Part shown: positions 1 to 6,768 of the stretch, piece after piece
Position numbering within the stretch: position 1 is the first letter of the stretch
Layout of the letters: every line of letters begins with the position of its first letter
NCBI GenBank assembly: GCA_016293225.1
Contig: JAEDEQ010000029.1
Span: 1 to 20,897, forward strand
Reading direction: 5' to 3'
Length of the DNA stretch: 20,897 nucleotides
Source of the DNA: Clostridiaceae bacterium
GTDB lineage: Bacteria > Bacillota > Clostridia > Oscillospirales > Acutalibacteraceae
Notes under the pieces: model-generated
The model's input: the letters and a program-made list of their open reading frames with translations, nothing else
What the model was told of the DNA's origin: nothing
The model's database searches: none
Program-made: the position numbers and the translations under genes

Positions 1-28
1 ATTATTACTCAAAACGAGGTAATCTGTT

Positions 29-2437
29 ATGTTTTTATGCTATAACGCGCCTGCAAATATGAGCTATTTCGGCTGGGAAAACGAGGCGCTGCCGCTCGGC
101 AACGGAAAAATCGGTGCAAAGGTTTTCGGCGGAAAGGGCTGCGAGCTGATTCAGTTCAACGAAAAAACGCTTTGGTCCGGAGGAAGCGACGTTGAGGGCT
201 TTAACTCCGGCATTTCAGACACAAGCAAGGGCGAAAATTTCAGGGCGGTTCAAAAAGCGCTTGAAAGCGGTAATGTTAAGCAGGCTGCCGTTCTCATGGA
301 AAAGCTTCAGGGCAACCATGTCGGCTTCGGCTCCTATCAGGCGTTCGGTAATCTTTATCTTAATTTCGGCAATGACAGCGGAGAAAACTATGTGCGCGAC
401 CTTGACCTTTCCTCCGCCTCGGCAATGGTCTCCTTCAGGCAGAATAAGGCAAGCCATGTCCGCCACTACTTTGTCAGCTATCCGGACAATGTTTTTGTCG
501 GAAGAATTGCATGCGAGGAAAAGGACAAAACCCCCGTCCCCATAAGCGCCGACGCCTATCTTGACTCGGAACAGAACGGAACAATTAAAAGCGAGGGAGA
601 CACAATTTTTTTATTCGGTACGGTAAACGACAACAAGGGTATCGGCGCAAAGGACGGAAAGAACAAAAATTCCATGAGATACGGCTGCGCCGTTAAGTTC
701 ATCACCCAAGGCGGAACCGTGAGCGCCGAAAGCAACGGCCATGTCAAAATTGAAAACGCCGAAAGCATACTCATAATAATGAGCCTTGCAACAAACTATA
801 AAAACGATTATCCTCATTTTTTTTCAGACGAAGATCCGCTTGAAAAAGCCGTTAAAACCGTAAACAAAGCGGCCGAAAAAACGTTCGGCGAGCTTTACAG
901 AGCTCACCTTACGGACTACCGCGCGCTTTTTGACCGCGTAAAATTTTCCCTCGGCGAGGAGGAGAGCACACTTCCCACCGATTATATGCTGTCCCGATTC
1001 GGCAAAAAGGGAGAATTTCGCCGCAACCTCATCACGCTTTTGTTCCAGTACGGACGTTATCTTCTTATCGCTTCTTCAAGAGACGGCTCCCTGCCTGCAA
1101 ATTTGCAGGGAATATGGAACGCAAAAAACAATCCGCCGTGGGAGTGCGACTATCATCTCAACATAAACCTGCAGATGAATTATATGCCTGCGTTCACAAC
1201 AAACCTTGCCGAAACCGCACTGCCGTATATTGACTTCATAAACTCGCTGAAAAAGCCGGGAAGGGTTGCGGCATACAATTCTTTCGGCATCGGCGAATGC
1301 AAAAAGGACGGAAACGTTGACTATACCAAGCCGACAGGCTGGGTCTGCCACACAATGGTGTCTCCCCTCGGAACGGTTGCGCCCGGCTACGAATGGCGCT
1401 GGGGCTGGGCGCCGACCAACGGAGCATGGGCTGCATTCCAGATGGGCGAATACTTCTCCTTCACCGGCGATACCGACAAGCTTGAAAAGGATATATATCC
1501 TGCAATGGAGGAAGCCGCGCTGCTCTGGTCGCAGCTGCTTATTCCCGAAAAGGGAACGGACAGGCTCATTGTGTCTCCGTGCTATTCGGCGGAGCACGGT
1601 CCCGTCAGCGCAGGCGGAACCTTTGAGCAAAGCATAATCTACGCGCTGTTCGATTCCGTAATAAAATTTGCAGCCGTGCTCAAGGACAGCGGCAGAGAAC
1701 ACGCGGTTAACGCAGAGCTTATTGAAAAGCTCAAATATCAGCTTGAAAAGCTTCAGCCCTACTCAAAAACAAAGCGCGGCTTTATAAAAGAATGGGTGGA
1801 CGAGGACAGCTTTGCTTTCAGGGGGAAGCTGCTCGGCGTCCAGAAGCAGCACAGGCACATCTCCCACCTGCTCGGACTTTATCCGTTTGAGCAGATTACG
1901 GACGAAACGCCTCAGCTTCAGGCTGCGGCTTCCGCATCGCTTGATGACAGAGGAATCAAAACGACCGGCTGGGCGCTTGCACACAGACTGCTTTGCAGAG
2001 CAAGACTCGGCGAGGGCGAAAAATGCGGTGAAATCATTGCTCAGATACTCAAAACAACCATTCTCAAAAACCTTTGGGGCACCCATCCCCCGTTCCAGAT
2101 TGACGGGAACTTCGGCTTCACCGCAGGCGTTGCTGAAATGCTTTTGCAAAGCCACGGCGGCGTGATAAAAATTCTTCCGGCCATACCTAAAGACTGGAGA
2201 AACGGTGAATTCTCGGGTCTTGTTGCAAGGGGCAACTTTGTTGTTTCGGCAGTTTGGAAGGACGGACGGATTAAGGAAGGCACGATTGAGTCAAGGCTCG
2301 GCGAAAAATGCAGGCTTTATCTTGACGGAAAGGTTGCCATTATTGAGGACGAAAACAAAAACGAGGTTCCGGTAGAGTTCAATAACGGTATCAGTGAATT
2401 TTCCACAGAAAAAGGAAAGACATATTCTTTTTGCTGA
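29..2437 (+). CDS. GH95 family glycoside hydrolase (alpha-L-fucosidase-like)
   Basis: This 802-aa protein is full length for family GH95, whose known members are inverting alpha-1,2-L-fucosidases, with some alpha-L-galactosidases. The N-terminal domain opens with the family pattern EALPLGNGKIGA (residues 19-30) and FNEKTLWSG (43-51). The (alpha/alpha)6 catalytic domain carries SLPANLQGIWN (354-364), the HLNINLQMNY stretch with the two Asn expected to activate the base (N378, N380), a candidate general acid E522 in SAEHG, the RHISHLLGLYP segment (609-619) and a candidate base D692 in IDGNFG. The N378-to-E522 spacing agrees with what I recall for Bifidobacterium AfcA. There is no signal peptide, so it probably acts in the cytoplasm on imported oligosaccharides. 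The start at 29 has GAGGT 8 nt upstream. The VOC gene follows after 19 nt, probably in the same transcript. Substrate (fucoside or L-galactoside) is not settled by sequence; the family is certain. Confidence 0.93.
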   Translation: MFLCYNAPANMSYFGWENEALPLGNGKIGAKVFGGKGCELIQFNEKTLWSGGSDVEGFNSGISDTSKGENFRAVQKALESGNVKQAAVLMEKLQGNHVGFGSYQAFGNLYLNFGNDSGENYVRDLDLSSASAMVSFRQNKASHVRHYFVSYPDNVFVGRIACEEKDKTPVPISADAYLDSEQNGTIKSEGDTIFLFGTVNDNKGIGAKDGKNKNSMRYGCAVKFITQGGTVSAESNGHVKIENAESILIIMSLATNYKNDYPHFFSDEDPLEKAVKTVNKAAEKTFGELYRAHLTDYRALFDRVKFSLGEEESTLPTDYMLSRFGKKGEFRRNLITLLFQYGRYLLIASSRDGSLPANLQGIWNAKNNPPWECDYHLNINLQMNYMPAFTTNLAETALPYIDFINSLKKPGRVAAYNSFGIGECKKDGNVDYTKPTGWVCHTMVSPLGTVAPGYEWRWGWAPTNGAWAAFQMGEYFSFTGDTDKLEKDIYPAMEEAALLWSQLLIPEKGTDRLIVSPCYSAEHGPVSAGGTFEQSIIYALFDSVIKFAAVLKDSGREHAVNAELIEKLKYQLEKLQPYSKTKRGFIKEWVDEDSFAFRGKLLGVQKQHRHISHLLGLYPFEQITDETPQLQAAASASLDDRGIKTTGWALAHRLLCRARLGEGEKCGEIIAQILKTTILKNLWGTHPPFQIDGNFGFTAGVAEMLLQSHGGVIKILPAIPKDWRNGEFSGLVARGNFVVSAVWKDGRIKEGTIESRLGEKCRLYLDGKVAIIEDENKNEVPVEFNNGISEFSTEKGKTYSFC

Positions 2438-2456
2438 AAAAGCATAGGAGGTACTT

Positions 2457-2915
2457 ATGCAGTATAAAGGTCCGATGCTCGTTGTCAATGATATTGACAA
2501 ATCGGTTGAGTTTTATGAAAACATACTCGGTATGAGCGTTATTCTCGACTTCGGCGCAAACAAAACGCTGACAGGCGGCCTTGCTTTGCAGACTGCGGAA
2601 ACATACAGGGACTTTATTGACGGACGCGCGCTTTGTTTCGGTGGCAACGATTTTGAGCTTTACTTTGAAGAGGATGATTTTGACAGTTTTATTCAAAGGC
2701 TGAAAATATTTAAAATTGAATTTGTTCATCCTGTTAAAGAACACTCCTGGGGACAGAGAGTTGTGCGCTTCTATGACCCGGACAAGCACATTGTTGAAGT
2801 CGGCGAAAACCTGAAATCGGTATGCAGACGTTTTCTTGAAAGCGGTATGACTCCGGAACAAACCGCAGAGCGCATGGATGTGCCGCTGAATTTTGTAAAC
2901 TCCTGCACAAAATGA
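2457..2915 (+). CDS. VOC superfamily (glyoxalase/bleomycin-resistance fold) protein
   Basis: A 152-aa protein with the opening of the vicinal-oxygen-chelate fold: VVNDIDKSVEFYENILGM (residues 9-26), a second strand pair FELYFEEDD (66-74), then RVVRFYDPDKHIVEVGE (101-117). The Asp-Pro-Asp turn and E114 match the last metal-ligand region of the family, and E67 or H96 could be another ligand. The usual His/Gln on the first strand is not evident (sequence KGPMLVV), so metal binding and catalysis are uncertain. About 35 residues after the fold (118-152) form a predicted helical tail, with TPEQTAERMDVPLNFV resembling a small helix-turn-helix. The start has GGAGG 5 nt upstream. It directly follows the GH95 gene and is probably cotranscribed. 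The specific substrate cannot be named. Confidence 0.85.
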   Translation: MQYKGPMLVVNDIDKSVEFYENILGMSVILDFGANKTLTGGLALQTAETYRDFIDGRALCFGGNDFELYFEEDDFDSFIQRLKIFKIEFVHPVKEHSWGQRVVRFYDPDKHIVEVGENLKSVCRRFLESGMTPEQTAERMDVPLNFVNSCTK

Positions 2916-2919
2916 AAAA

Positions 2920-2951
2920 CCGCCCGTTTGCTTAACTCGGCAGACGGGCGG
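2920..2951. terminator. Hairpin terminator shared by convergent operons
   Basis: A 12-bp stem (CCGCCCGTTTGC with GCAGACGGGCGG, one G-U pair) and an 8-nt loop lie between the plus-strand VOC gene and the minus-strand mgtC-like gene. On the minus strand the stem is followed at once by GTTTTTC, a good intrinsic terminator for the mgtC transcript. On the plus strand the tail is only weakly T-rich, so plus-strand termination may be less efficient. Confidence 0.85.
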
Positions 2952-2971
2952 CGTAGTTTATATGAGAAGAA

Positions 2972-3652
2972 TTACAGTTCCTCAACGGAGATGATACCCT
3001 CCGTGGCGGAAATTATCGTCATAATTTTATCGTGAGAAAGATTTTTCGGAAGCTGAAGCTGGAAGATGGCGCAGGAATTTACTCCGGACTTTGTAATTTC
3101 AAGGTCAAGGATAACCACACGGTAGGTCTTCAGCGCCAGAATGAGTGCGTCAAGATATTCGTTTCCGGCGTACTCAACATAAATATTAACATTCCTTGCG
3201 TTGTCAAGCACCCAGTATTCAAAACGGACAAAAAATATTTCAGCAAGAAGAATCAGCACGGTTGCAAGAACGGCAGCCTCATAATATCCGGCGCCGATTG
3301 AAAGTCCGATAATGGCGCACGTCCAAAGGCCGGCGGCAGTGGTCAGTCCCTTGATCTGGCGGCGCTTTGTAACGATTATCGTGCCTGCTCCGATGAAACC
3401 GATGCCGGCTATAACCGAAGCGCCGAGACGCGAAACATCGTTATCAAGAGTGAGATACCGGAACAGATAGTGGCTTATCATGGTTGTCATTGCCGCGCCG
3501 AGACAGATGAGAATGTGGGTACGGAAACCGGCGGTGCGGCGCTTGCGCTCGCGCTCAATTCCGATTGCTCCGCCGCAAAGAACCGCACAAAACATTTTTA
3601 TAAACACAGAAAGAAGTGTGATTTCTCTGAGCGGATTCAAAAAGTCAAGCAT
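2972..3652 (-). CDS. MgtC/SapB family membrane protein (downstream copy)
   Basis: This 226-aa protein begins MLDFLNPLREIT. The start at 3652 is preferred over the upstream ATG at 3688 because CGGAGG lies just upstream and because 3688 would overlap the preceding gene. It has the MgtC/SapB family signature: GGAIGIERERKRRTAGFRTH, then GIGFIGAGTIIVT and KGLTTAAGLWTCAIIGLSIG, with about five hydrophobic segments over residues 15-140. The C-terminal 75 residues (from about NVNIYVEYAG) form a soluble ACT-like domain, as in MgtC. MgtC proteins are linked to magnesium limitation and to modulation of the membrane ATPase in Proteobacteria; the role in Clostridia is not established. It is a paralogue of the gene just upstream, 22 nt away, and both lie in one transcript. 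Confidence 0.9.
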   Translation of the reverse strand: MLDFLNPLREITLLSVFIKMFCAVLCGGAIGIERERKRRTAGFRTHILICLGAAMTTMISHYLFRYLTLDNDVSRLGASVIAGIGFIGAGTIIVTKRRQIKGLTTAAGLWTCAIIGLSIGAGYYEAAVLATVLILLAEIFFVRFEYWVLDNARNVNIYVEYAGNEYLDALILALKTYRVVILDLEITKSGVNSCAIFQLQLPKNLSHDKIMTIISATEGIISVEEL

Positions 3653-3674
3653 GTATGTTATCCTCCGAAAAAAA

Positions 3675-4409
3675 TCAAATTTCGTCAACTACGGTCACGA
3701 AATCGAACTTGGAAATGCGCGACATAACGTGGGAGTGTGTTTCCTTCTTCGGCAGGCGTGAGGAAATCACCGCACCAATCGTGACGCCGTTAGACTGCTT
3801 TTCACGCTGGATATCAACATCAAATATTTGTATATCCATGCTTTTGATGGAGCTGATTATTGCACCGAGATTTTCAATCTTTTCAAATTCAACATAAAGA
3901 TCCATGTTCCTTGCCCTGGATACGACCCACGCGCTGACCTTTTCAAGCACAACCGTTGTGAAAAGAATGAGCAAAAAGGCAAGAATGGCACATTCGTAAT
4001 AGCCCGAACCGATTGCAAGACCCATACACGTTGAGGTCCAAAGTCCGGCGGCGGTGGTGAGACCTTTAATCTCCTGTCGGCCGGTTACGATTATTGTTCC
4101 TGCGCCGAGAAAGCCGATACCGCCGATAACCTTTTCGGCGTAGCGCGTTACGTCAACCTTACGTCCGAGCATTTCCGAAATCTCATGCCAGTCTCCGGTA
4201 ACAATATTACTTTCATAGAAGCTCAAAATCATTGCCAATGTCGCCCCGAGGCAGACTATCATATATGTACGGCTGCCGGCGGCACGGTGCTTGTGTCCCC
4301 TTTCAAGGCCGATAAGCCCGCCGAAAACAACGGCAAGACCCATCTTCAAAAACAGAGCGGTCAAGCTCGCGCCGCGCACAGGATCAAAAAAAGGAATGAG
4401 CGATTCCAT
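3675..4409 (-). CDS. MgtC/SapB family membrane protein (upstream copy)
   Basis: This 244-aa protein begins MESLIPFFDPVRG. I place the start at 4409, where GGAGG is followed by a spacer of about 8 nt; an in-frame ATG at 4436 lacks such a site. Family signature: GGLIGLERGHKHRAAGSRTY, GIGFLGAGTIIVTGRQEIKG and LTTAAGLWTSTCMGLAIG, followed by a further membrane segment ending near ARNMDLYVEFE. The C-terminal region of about 75 residues looks like an ACT-type domain. Compared with the downstream copy, the loop between the second and third membrane segments is longer (NIVTGDWHEISEMLGRKVDV). It is the first gene after the promoter at 4543-4571 and its structured leader, and is probably cotranscribed with the downstream copy. 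Exact physiological function is unknown. Confidence 0.9.
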   Translation of the reverse strand: MESLIPFFDPVRGASLTALFLKMGLAVVFGGLIGLERGHKHRAAGSRTYMIVCLGATLAMILSFYESNIVTGDWHEISEMLGRKVDVTRYAEKVIGGIGFLGAGTIIVTGRQEIKGLTTAAGLWTSTCMGLAIGSGYYECAILAFLLILFTTVVLEKVSAWVVSRARNMDLYVEFEKIENLGAIISSIKSMDIQIFDVDIQREKQSNGVTIGAVISSRLPKKETHSHVMSRISKFDFVTVVDEI

Positions 4410-4496
4410 TTGTAAGTTACCTCCGAACACAATCAACCGCCGACAAACCTATGACATAAACGCCAACAAGCGGTTTCCAAATAATAAAAATTGCTC

Positions 4497-4527
4497 GCGG
4501 ACGCAGAAAAGTCACTCCTGCGTCCGC
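4497..4527 (-). other. Perfect 10-bp hairpin in the mgtC-pair leader (attenuator or terminator)
   Basis: GCGGACGCAG and CTGCGTCCGC form a perfect stem with an 11-nt loop. On the minus strand it is followed by GAGCAATTTTTATTATT, so the U-tract starts about 6 nt after the stem. It lies only about 10 nt downstream of the expected transcription start of the mgtC pair, in a leader of about 125 nt. It could attenuate the mgtC transcript, protect its 5' end, or serve as terminator for the rbgA transcript arriving from upstream. I cannot choose between these from sequence alone. Confidence 0.6.
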
Positions 4528-4542
4528 ATATAATAATATGAA

Positions 4543-4571
4543 ATTTTACCACAATTTATAATAAGAGTCAA
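4543..4571 (-). promoter_or_regulatory. Sigma-A-type promoter for the mgtC pair
   Basis: Reading the minus strand, TTGACT (4571-4566) is followed by 17 nt and TAAAAT (4548-4543). A TG dinucleotide sits one base before the -10 box (extended -10). It is located between the end of rbgA and the mgtC pair, so the pair has its own transcription start. Confidence 0.8.
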
Positions 4572-4609
4572 GGATTTTTAGTATATTTTGCAAAAAGTTG
4601 TAAAAAATC

Positions 4610-5482
4610 TTACTCCCCCGGCCTTTCAAAGGAGAGCTTTCCGAGCTTTCCGCCGCGGTATTCGTCAAGCAGCATAACCGCTGCGCGTTCGGTATCGGTT
4701 TCTCCGCCGCGAATGAGCATTCCGCGCTTTTTTCCGATAAGCTCCAGCAGCTCATATTCTCCGAGCGAAAGATCCTCCTGCGAAAGCTTGTATCTTTCGC
4801 AAAGCAGCTTTCCGTAATCCCTTGAGAGCACCGAAAGCAGGCGCATTGCCATTGTTTCCGCGTCAACAACCTCGTCCTTGACCGAGCCGATGAACGAGAG
4901 TCTGTCGCCGACCTTCGGGTCGTCAAACTTCGGCCAGAGGACGCCCGGGGTGTCAAGCAGCTCAATTCCGTTTCCGATGGCAAACCATTGGTTATGACGG
5001 GTAACGCCCGGTCTATCCGCAACAACGGCGCGGCTTTTTTTCGCCATGCGGTTGATGAACGAGGACTTCCCCGTGTTCGGGATTCCGACAACCATCACCC
5101 TCAGAGCCTTTCCCGGCATACCCTTTTCCTCGTTGCTTTTGATTTTATCGGCGAGGACGCGGCGAACAAGCGAATGATACTGCGCAAGACCTTTTCCGCT
5201 CCTGCAATCGACCGCAATTGCGGTCTGTCCGTGCTTTTTGAAATATTCAATCCATTCACGGGTGACTCCGTCGTCGGCCATGTCGCACTTGTTGAGAAGA
5301 ACGATGCGCGGCTTGTTCTGAGTCAGCTCGTCAAGCTCCGGATTGCGGCTGCTGAACGGTATCCTTGCGTCAAGAAGCTCGGTAACGCAGTCAACAAGCG
5401 GCAGGCTCTCCTTAATGAGCCGCCTTGTTTTTGCCATATGGCCGGGAAACCACTGAACCGTCTGCTTTTGTGAGTCTGCCAT
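4610..5482 (-). CDS. rbgA: Ribosome biogenesis GTPase RbgA/YlqF
   Basis: A 290-aa circularly permuted GTPase of the YlqF/YawG class required for late 50S subunit assembly. The N-terminus carries the family motif WFPGHMAKTRR (residues 11-21). The G motifs occur in permuted order: G4 NKCD (64-67), a G5-like DCRSGKG (92-98), G1 GIPNTGKS (133-140), G2 region PGVTR (158-162) and G3 DTPG (177-180). A C-terminal helical domain follows and the length is typical. I place the start at the ATG at 5482, with AAGGTG 6 nt upstream; a GTG three codons earlier is possible but falls inside that ribosome binding site. It follows lepB by 57 nt, in the conserved rplS-lepB-rbgA order. The usual next gene, rnhB, is not present here. 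Confidence 0.95.
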   Translation of the reverse strand: MADSQKQTVQWFPGHMAKTRRLIKESLPLVDCVTELLDARIPFSSRNPELDELTQNKPRIVLLNKCDMADDGVTREWIEYFKKHGQTAIAVDCRSGKGLAQYHSLVRRVLADKIKSNEEKGMPGKALRVMVVGIPNTGKSSFINRMAKKSRAVVADRPGVTRHNQWFAIGNGIELLDTPGVLWPKFDDPKVGDRLSFIGSVKDEVVDAETMAMRLLSVLSRDYGKLLCERYKLSQEDLSLGEYELLELIGKKRGMLIRGGETDTERAAVMLLDEYRGGKLGKLSFERPGE

Positions 5483-5503
5483 AATTATCACCTTATATAA
5501 ATT

Positions 5504-5530
5504 CGACAGCGTGAAAAAGACACGCTGTCG
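5504..5530. other. 10-bp intergenic hairpin between lepB and rbgA
   Basis: CGACAGCGTG and CACGCTGTCG pair perfectly around a 7-nt A-rich loop. On the minus (transcribed) strand the tail is AATTTATAT, a poor U-tract, and the ribosome binding site of rbgA follows within 10 nt. It is more likely a partial attenuator or an mRNA-processing or stability element than a full terminator. Confidence 0.5.
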
Positions 5531-5539
5531 TTCTGAATT

Positions 5540-6172
5540 TTACTGCTGCGAAGCAGGGGTAAGCTCCGCCTTTTCAACTTTCCATTCTTTCAGAGGATTA
5601 AACTTAAGTCCCTTTCCTGTTGAAGAATTGGCGGAAAACGGCTTGAATCTGACAACGCCCATAATATAGTTTTCATCAATAAAGCCTATTTTATCGCTGC
5701 GGCTGTCGGTTGAGCCCTGGCGGTTGTCGCCCATTACAAAAACGTGTCCCTCGGGAACAGTGAGCGGAAAAGACGTACCCTCGCTGTTGAGAGTCAGATT
5801 GTTGATATACGGCTCGTCAAGAGTAACTCCGTCAACCGTAACGGCTCCGGTATTGAAGTCGATGTCAACGACCTGATTTTCCGTTGCAATAATTCGCTTG
5901 ACTATAGGTTCCTCAAACCAGTTGGGCTGAGTGATGATGACCACCTGACCGTACTGCGGATTCCTGTCATAGGCCGAAACAATGAGCCAGTCGCCGTCAT
6001 GGAGAGTCGGCACCATTGAGGAGCCGGAAACGCCGACAACGCGGAAAATGAATGTAAAAATTATCATGATGGTAACAATAGCCGAGGAAAGAACGGAGGC
6101 AAAATCATACATATTGATTACTGCCTTTTCGCGGAATGTCAAATCGTTTTTATCCTTTGTTGCGATATCCAT
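5540..6172 (-). CDS. lepB: Signal peptidase I
   Basis: Type I signal peptidase of 210 aa, the membrane enzyme that removes signal peptides from exported proteins. One N-terminal transmembrane helix spans about residues 23-46. The catalytic Ser is S52 in GVSGSSMVPTL (box B) and the general base Lys is K92 in PIVKRIIA (box D); box E, GDNRQGSTDSR, is at 148-158. An open frame extends upstream to 6511, but that part overlaps rplS. The start at 6172 has AAGGGTG at the right distance and yields the usual N-terminus. A C-terminal tail rich in Lys/Glu (KGLKFNPLKEWKVEKAEL) follows the catalytic domain. It lies downstream of rplS, beyond a terminator-like hairpin, and upstream of rbgA. Confidence 0.94.
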   Translation of the reverse strand: MDIATKDKNDLTFREKAVINMYDFASVLSSAIVTIMIIFTFIFRVVGVSGSSMVPTLHDGDWLIVSAYDRNPQYGQVVIITQPNWFEEPIVKRIIATENQVVDIDFNTGAVTVDGVTLDEPYINNLTLNSEGTSFPLTVPEGHVFVMGDNRQGSTDSRSDKIGFIDENYIMGVVRFKPFSANSSTGKGLKFNPLKEWKVEKAELTPASQQ

Positions 6173-6184
6173 ATTATCACCCTT

Positions 6185-6232
6185 AAAAAAAAATGAGAAA
6201 AGGGAGAAAGCCCGAAAGCCTCTCCCCCTTTT
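6185..6232 (-). terminator. Terminator-like hairpin after rplS
   Basis: On the minus strand, AAAAGGGGGAGAG (6232-6220) pairs with CTTTCTCCCTTTT (6210-6198) over 13 positions, two of them G-U. CTCA and nine consecutive T follow. This is a convincing intrinsic terminator located between rplS and lepB. There is no room for a separate promoter before lepB, so it probably works partially, setting a high rplS to low lepB-rbgA ratio. Confidence 0.75.
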
Positions 6233-6242
6233 TGAACGCTTA

Positions 6243-6587
6243 TCAGCCGAGCTTTTCCTTAACCTTTGCTGCCTTGCCGACTCTGTCACGAAGGTAATAA
6301 AGTTTGCTTCTGCGAACTTTACCGTTCCTGACAACGTCAACGGCAACAACGTTCGGTGAGTGAACGGGGAAAACTCTTTCAACGCCAACGCCGTAAGCAA
6401 CGCGGCGAACGGTGAAGGTTGAAGAGATACCGCTGCCCCTCTTGGCAATAACGGTTCCTTCAAACATCTGGATTCTTTCTCTTTCGCCCTCACGGATTTT
6501 AACGTGAACACGAACGGTTGAACCGATGTTGATTTCGGGTACTTCAGCCTTGAGGCTTGAGTCCGAGATAAGTTTGAGTGCGTCCAT
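6243..6587 (-). CDS. rplS: 50S ribosomal protein L19
   Basis: L19 of 114 aa, the usual length, begins MDALKLISDSSLKAEVPEI. Recognisable family segments are GSTVRVHVKIREGERERIQMF and TFTVRRVAYGVGVERVFPVHSP, ending with the basic RRSKLYYLRDRVGKAAKVKE. It sits at the 30S-50S interface of the large subunit. The start at 6587 has AGGAGG 9 nt upstream; an in-frame ATG at 6620 lies upstream of that site and would lengthen the protein atypically. Transcription starts from the promoter at 6716-6744, giving a leader of about 120 nt. The usual upstream partners rimM and trmD are absent. Confidence 0.96.
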   Translation of the reverse strand: MDALKLISDSSLKAEVPEINIGSTVRVHVKIREGERERIQMFEGTVIAKRGSGISSTFTVRRVAYGVGVERVFPVHSPNVVAVDVVRNGKVRRSKLYYLRDRVGKAAKVKEKLG

Positions 6588-6593
6588 TGGTTT

Positions 6594-6708
6594 TTTCCTC
6601 CTAAATTCTGCCACGTTCATGCCCCGAAAGAAGCAGAGGACCGCTTTTAATATTACAGACTGAATTCAGCCGGCATCAAACCACGCCGCAACGCGACGGA
6701 TACAAATG
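6594..6708 (-). ncRNA. Possible ribosomal protein leader of rplS (L19 leader-like)
   Basis: The rplS transcript has a leader of about 120 nt. On the minus strand it contains a 6-bp hairpin (CGTCGC-GTT-GCGGCG), a self-complementary CTGAATTCAG, and a pairing of TCTGC with GCAGA enclosing GGGGCATGAACGTG just before the AGGAGG site. Firmicutes are known to have an autoregulatory L19 leader RNA family (Rfam L19_leader). I recognise the position and general build but have not aligned it to the family consensus. The end points are approximate. Confidence 0.4.
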
Positions 6709-6715
6709 CTTTAGT

Positions 6716-6744
6716 ATTTTATCACAAACTTGCAGTTAATGCAA
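6716..6744 (-). promoter_or_regulatory. Sigma-A-type promoter for rplS-lepB-rbgA
   Basis: On the minus strand, TTGCAT (6744-6739), a 17-nt spacer and TAAAAT (6721-6716) with an extended -10 TG. An inverted repeat CTTGCA-N5-TGCAAG (6729-6745) covers the -35 box. It could be a weak terminator hairpin of the upstream operon, since it is followed by TTTGT on the minus strand, or an operator. Confidence 0.75.
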
Positions 6745-6768
6745 GGGTTTTGGAAATATTTTTTCGGA

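Noticed and set aside
1076..1702. 208-codon open frame on the minus strand
   Set aside because: It lies wholly inside the GH95 gene, has no recognisable protein features, and the plus-strand protein is conserved throughout; it reflects codon bias.
4512..4529. Leader peptide MRTQE before the mgtC pair as a gene
   Set aside because: It has no ribosome binding site and only five codons, and lies in a stable hairpin; mentioned only within the leader finding.
6173..6511. 113-codon N-terminal extension of signal peptidase I
   Set aside because: It overlaps rplS and a terminator, has no homologous features, and a good ribosome binding site precedes the start at 6172.
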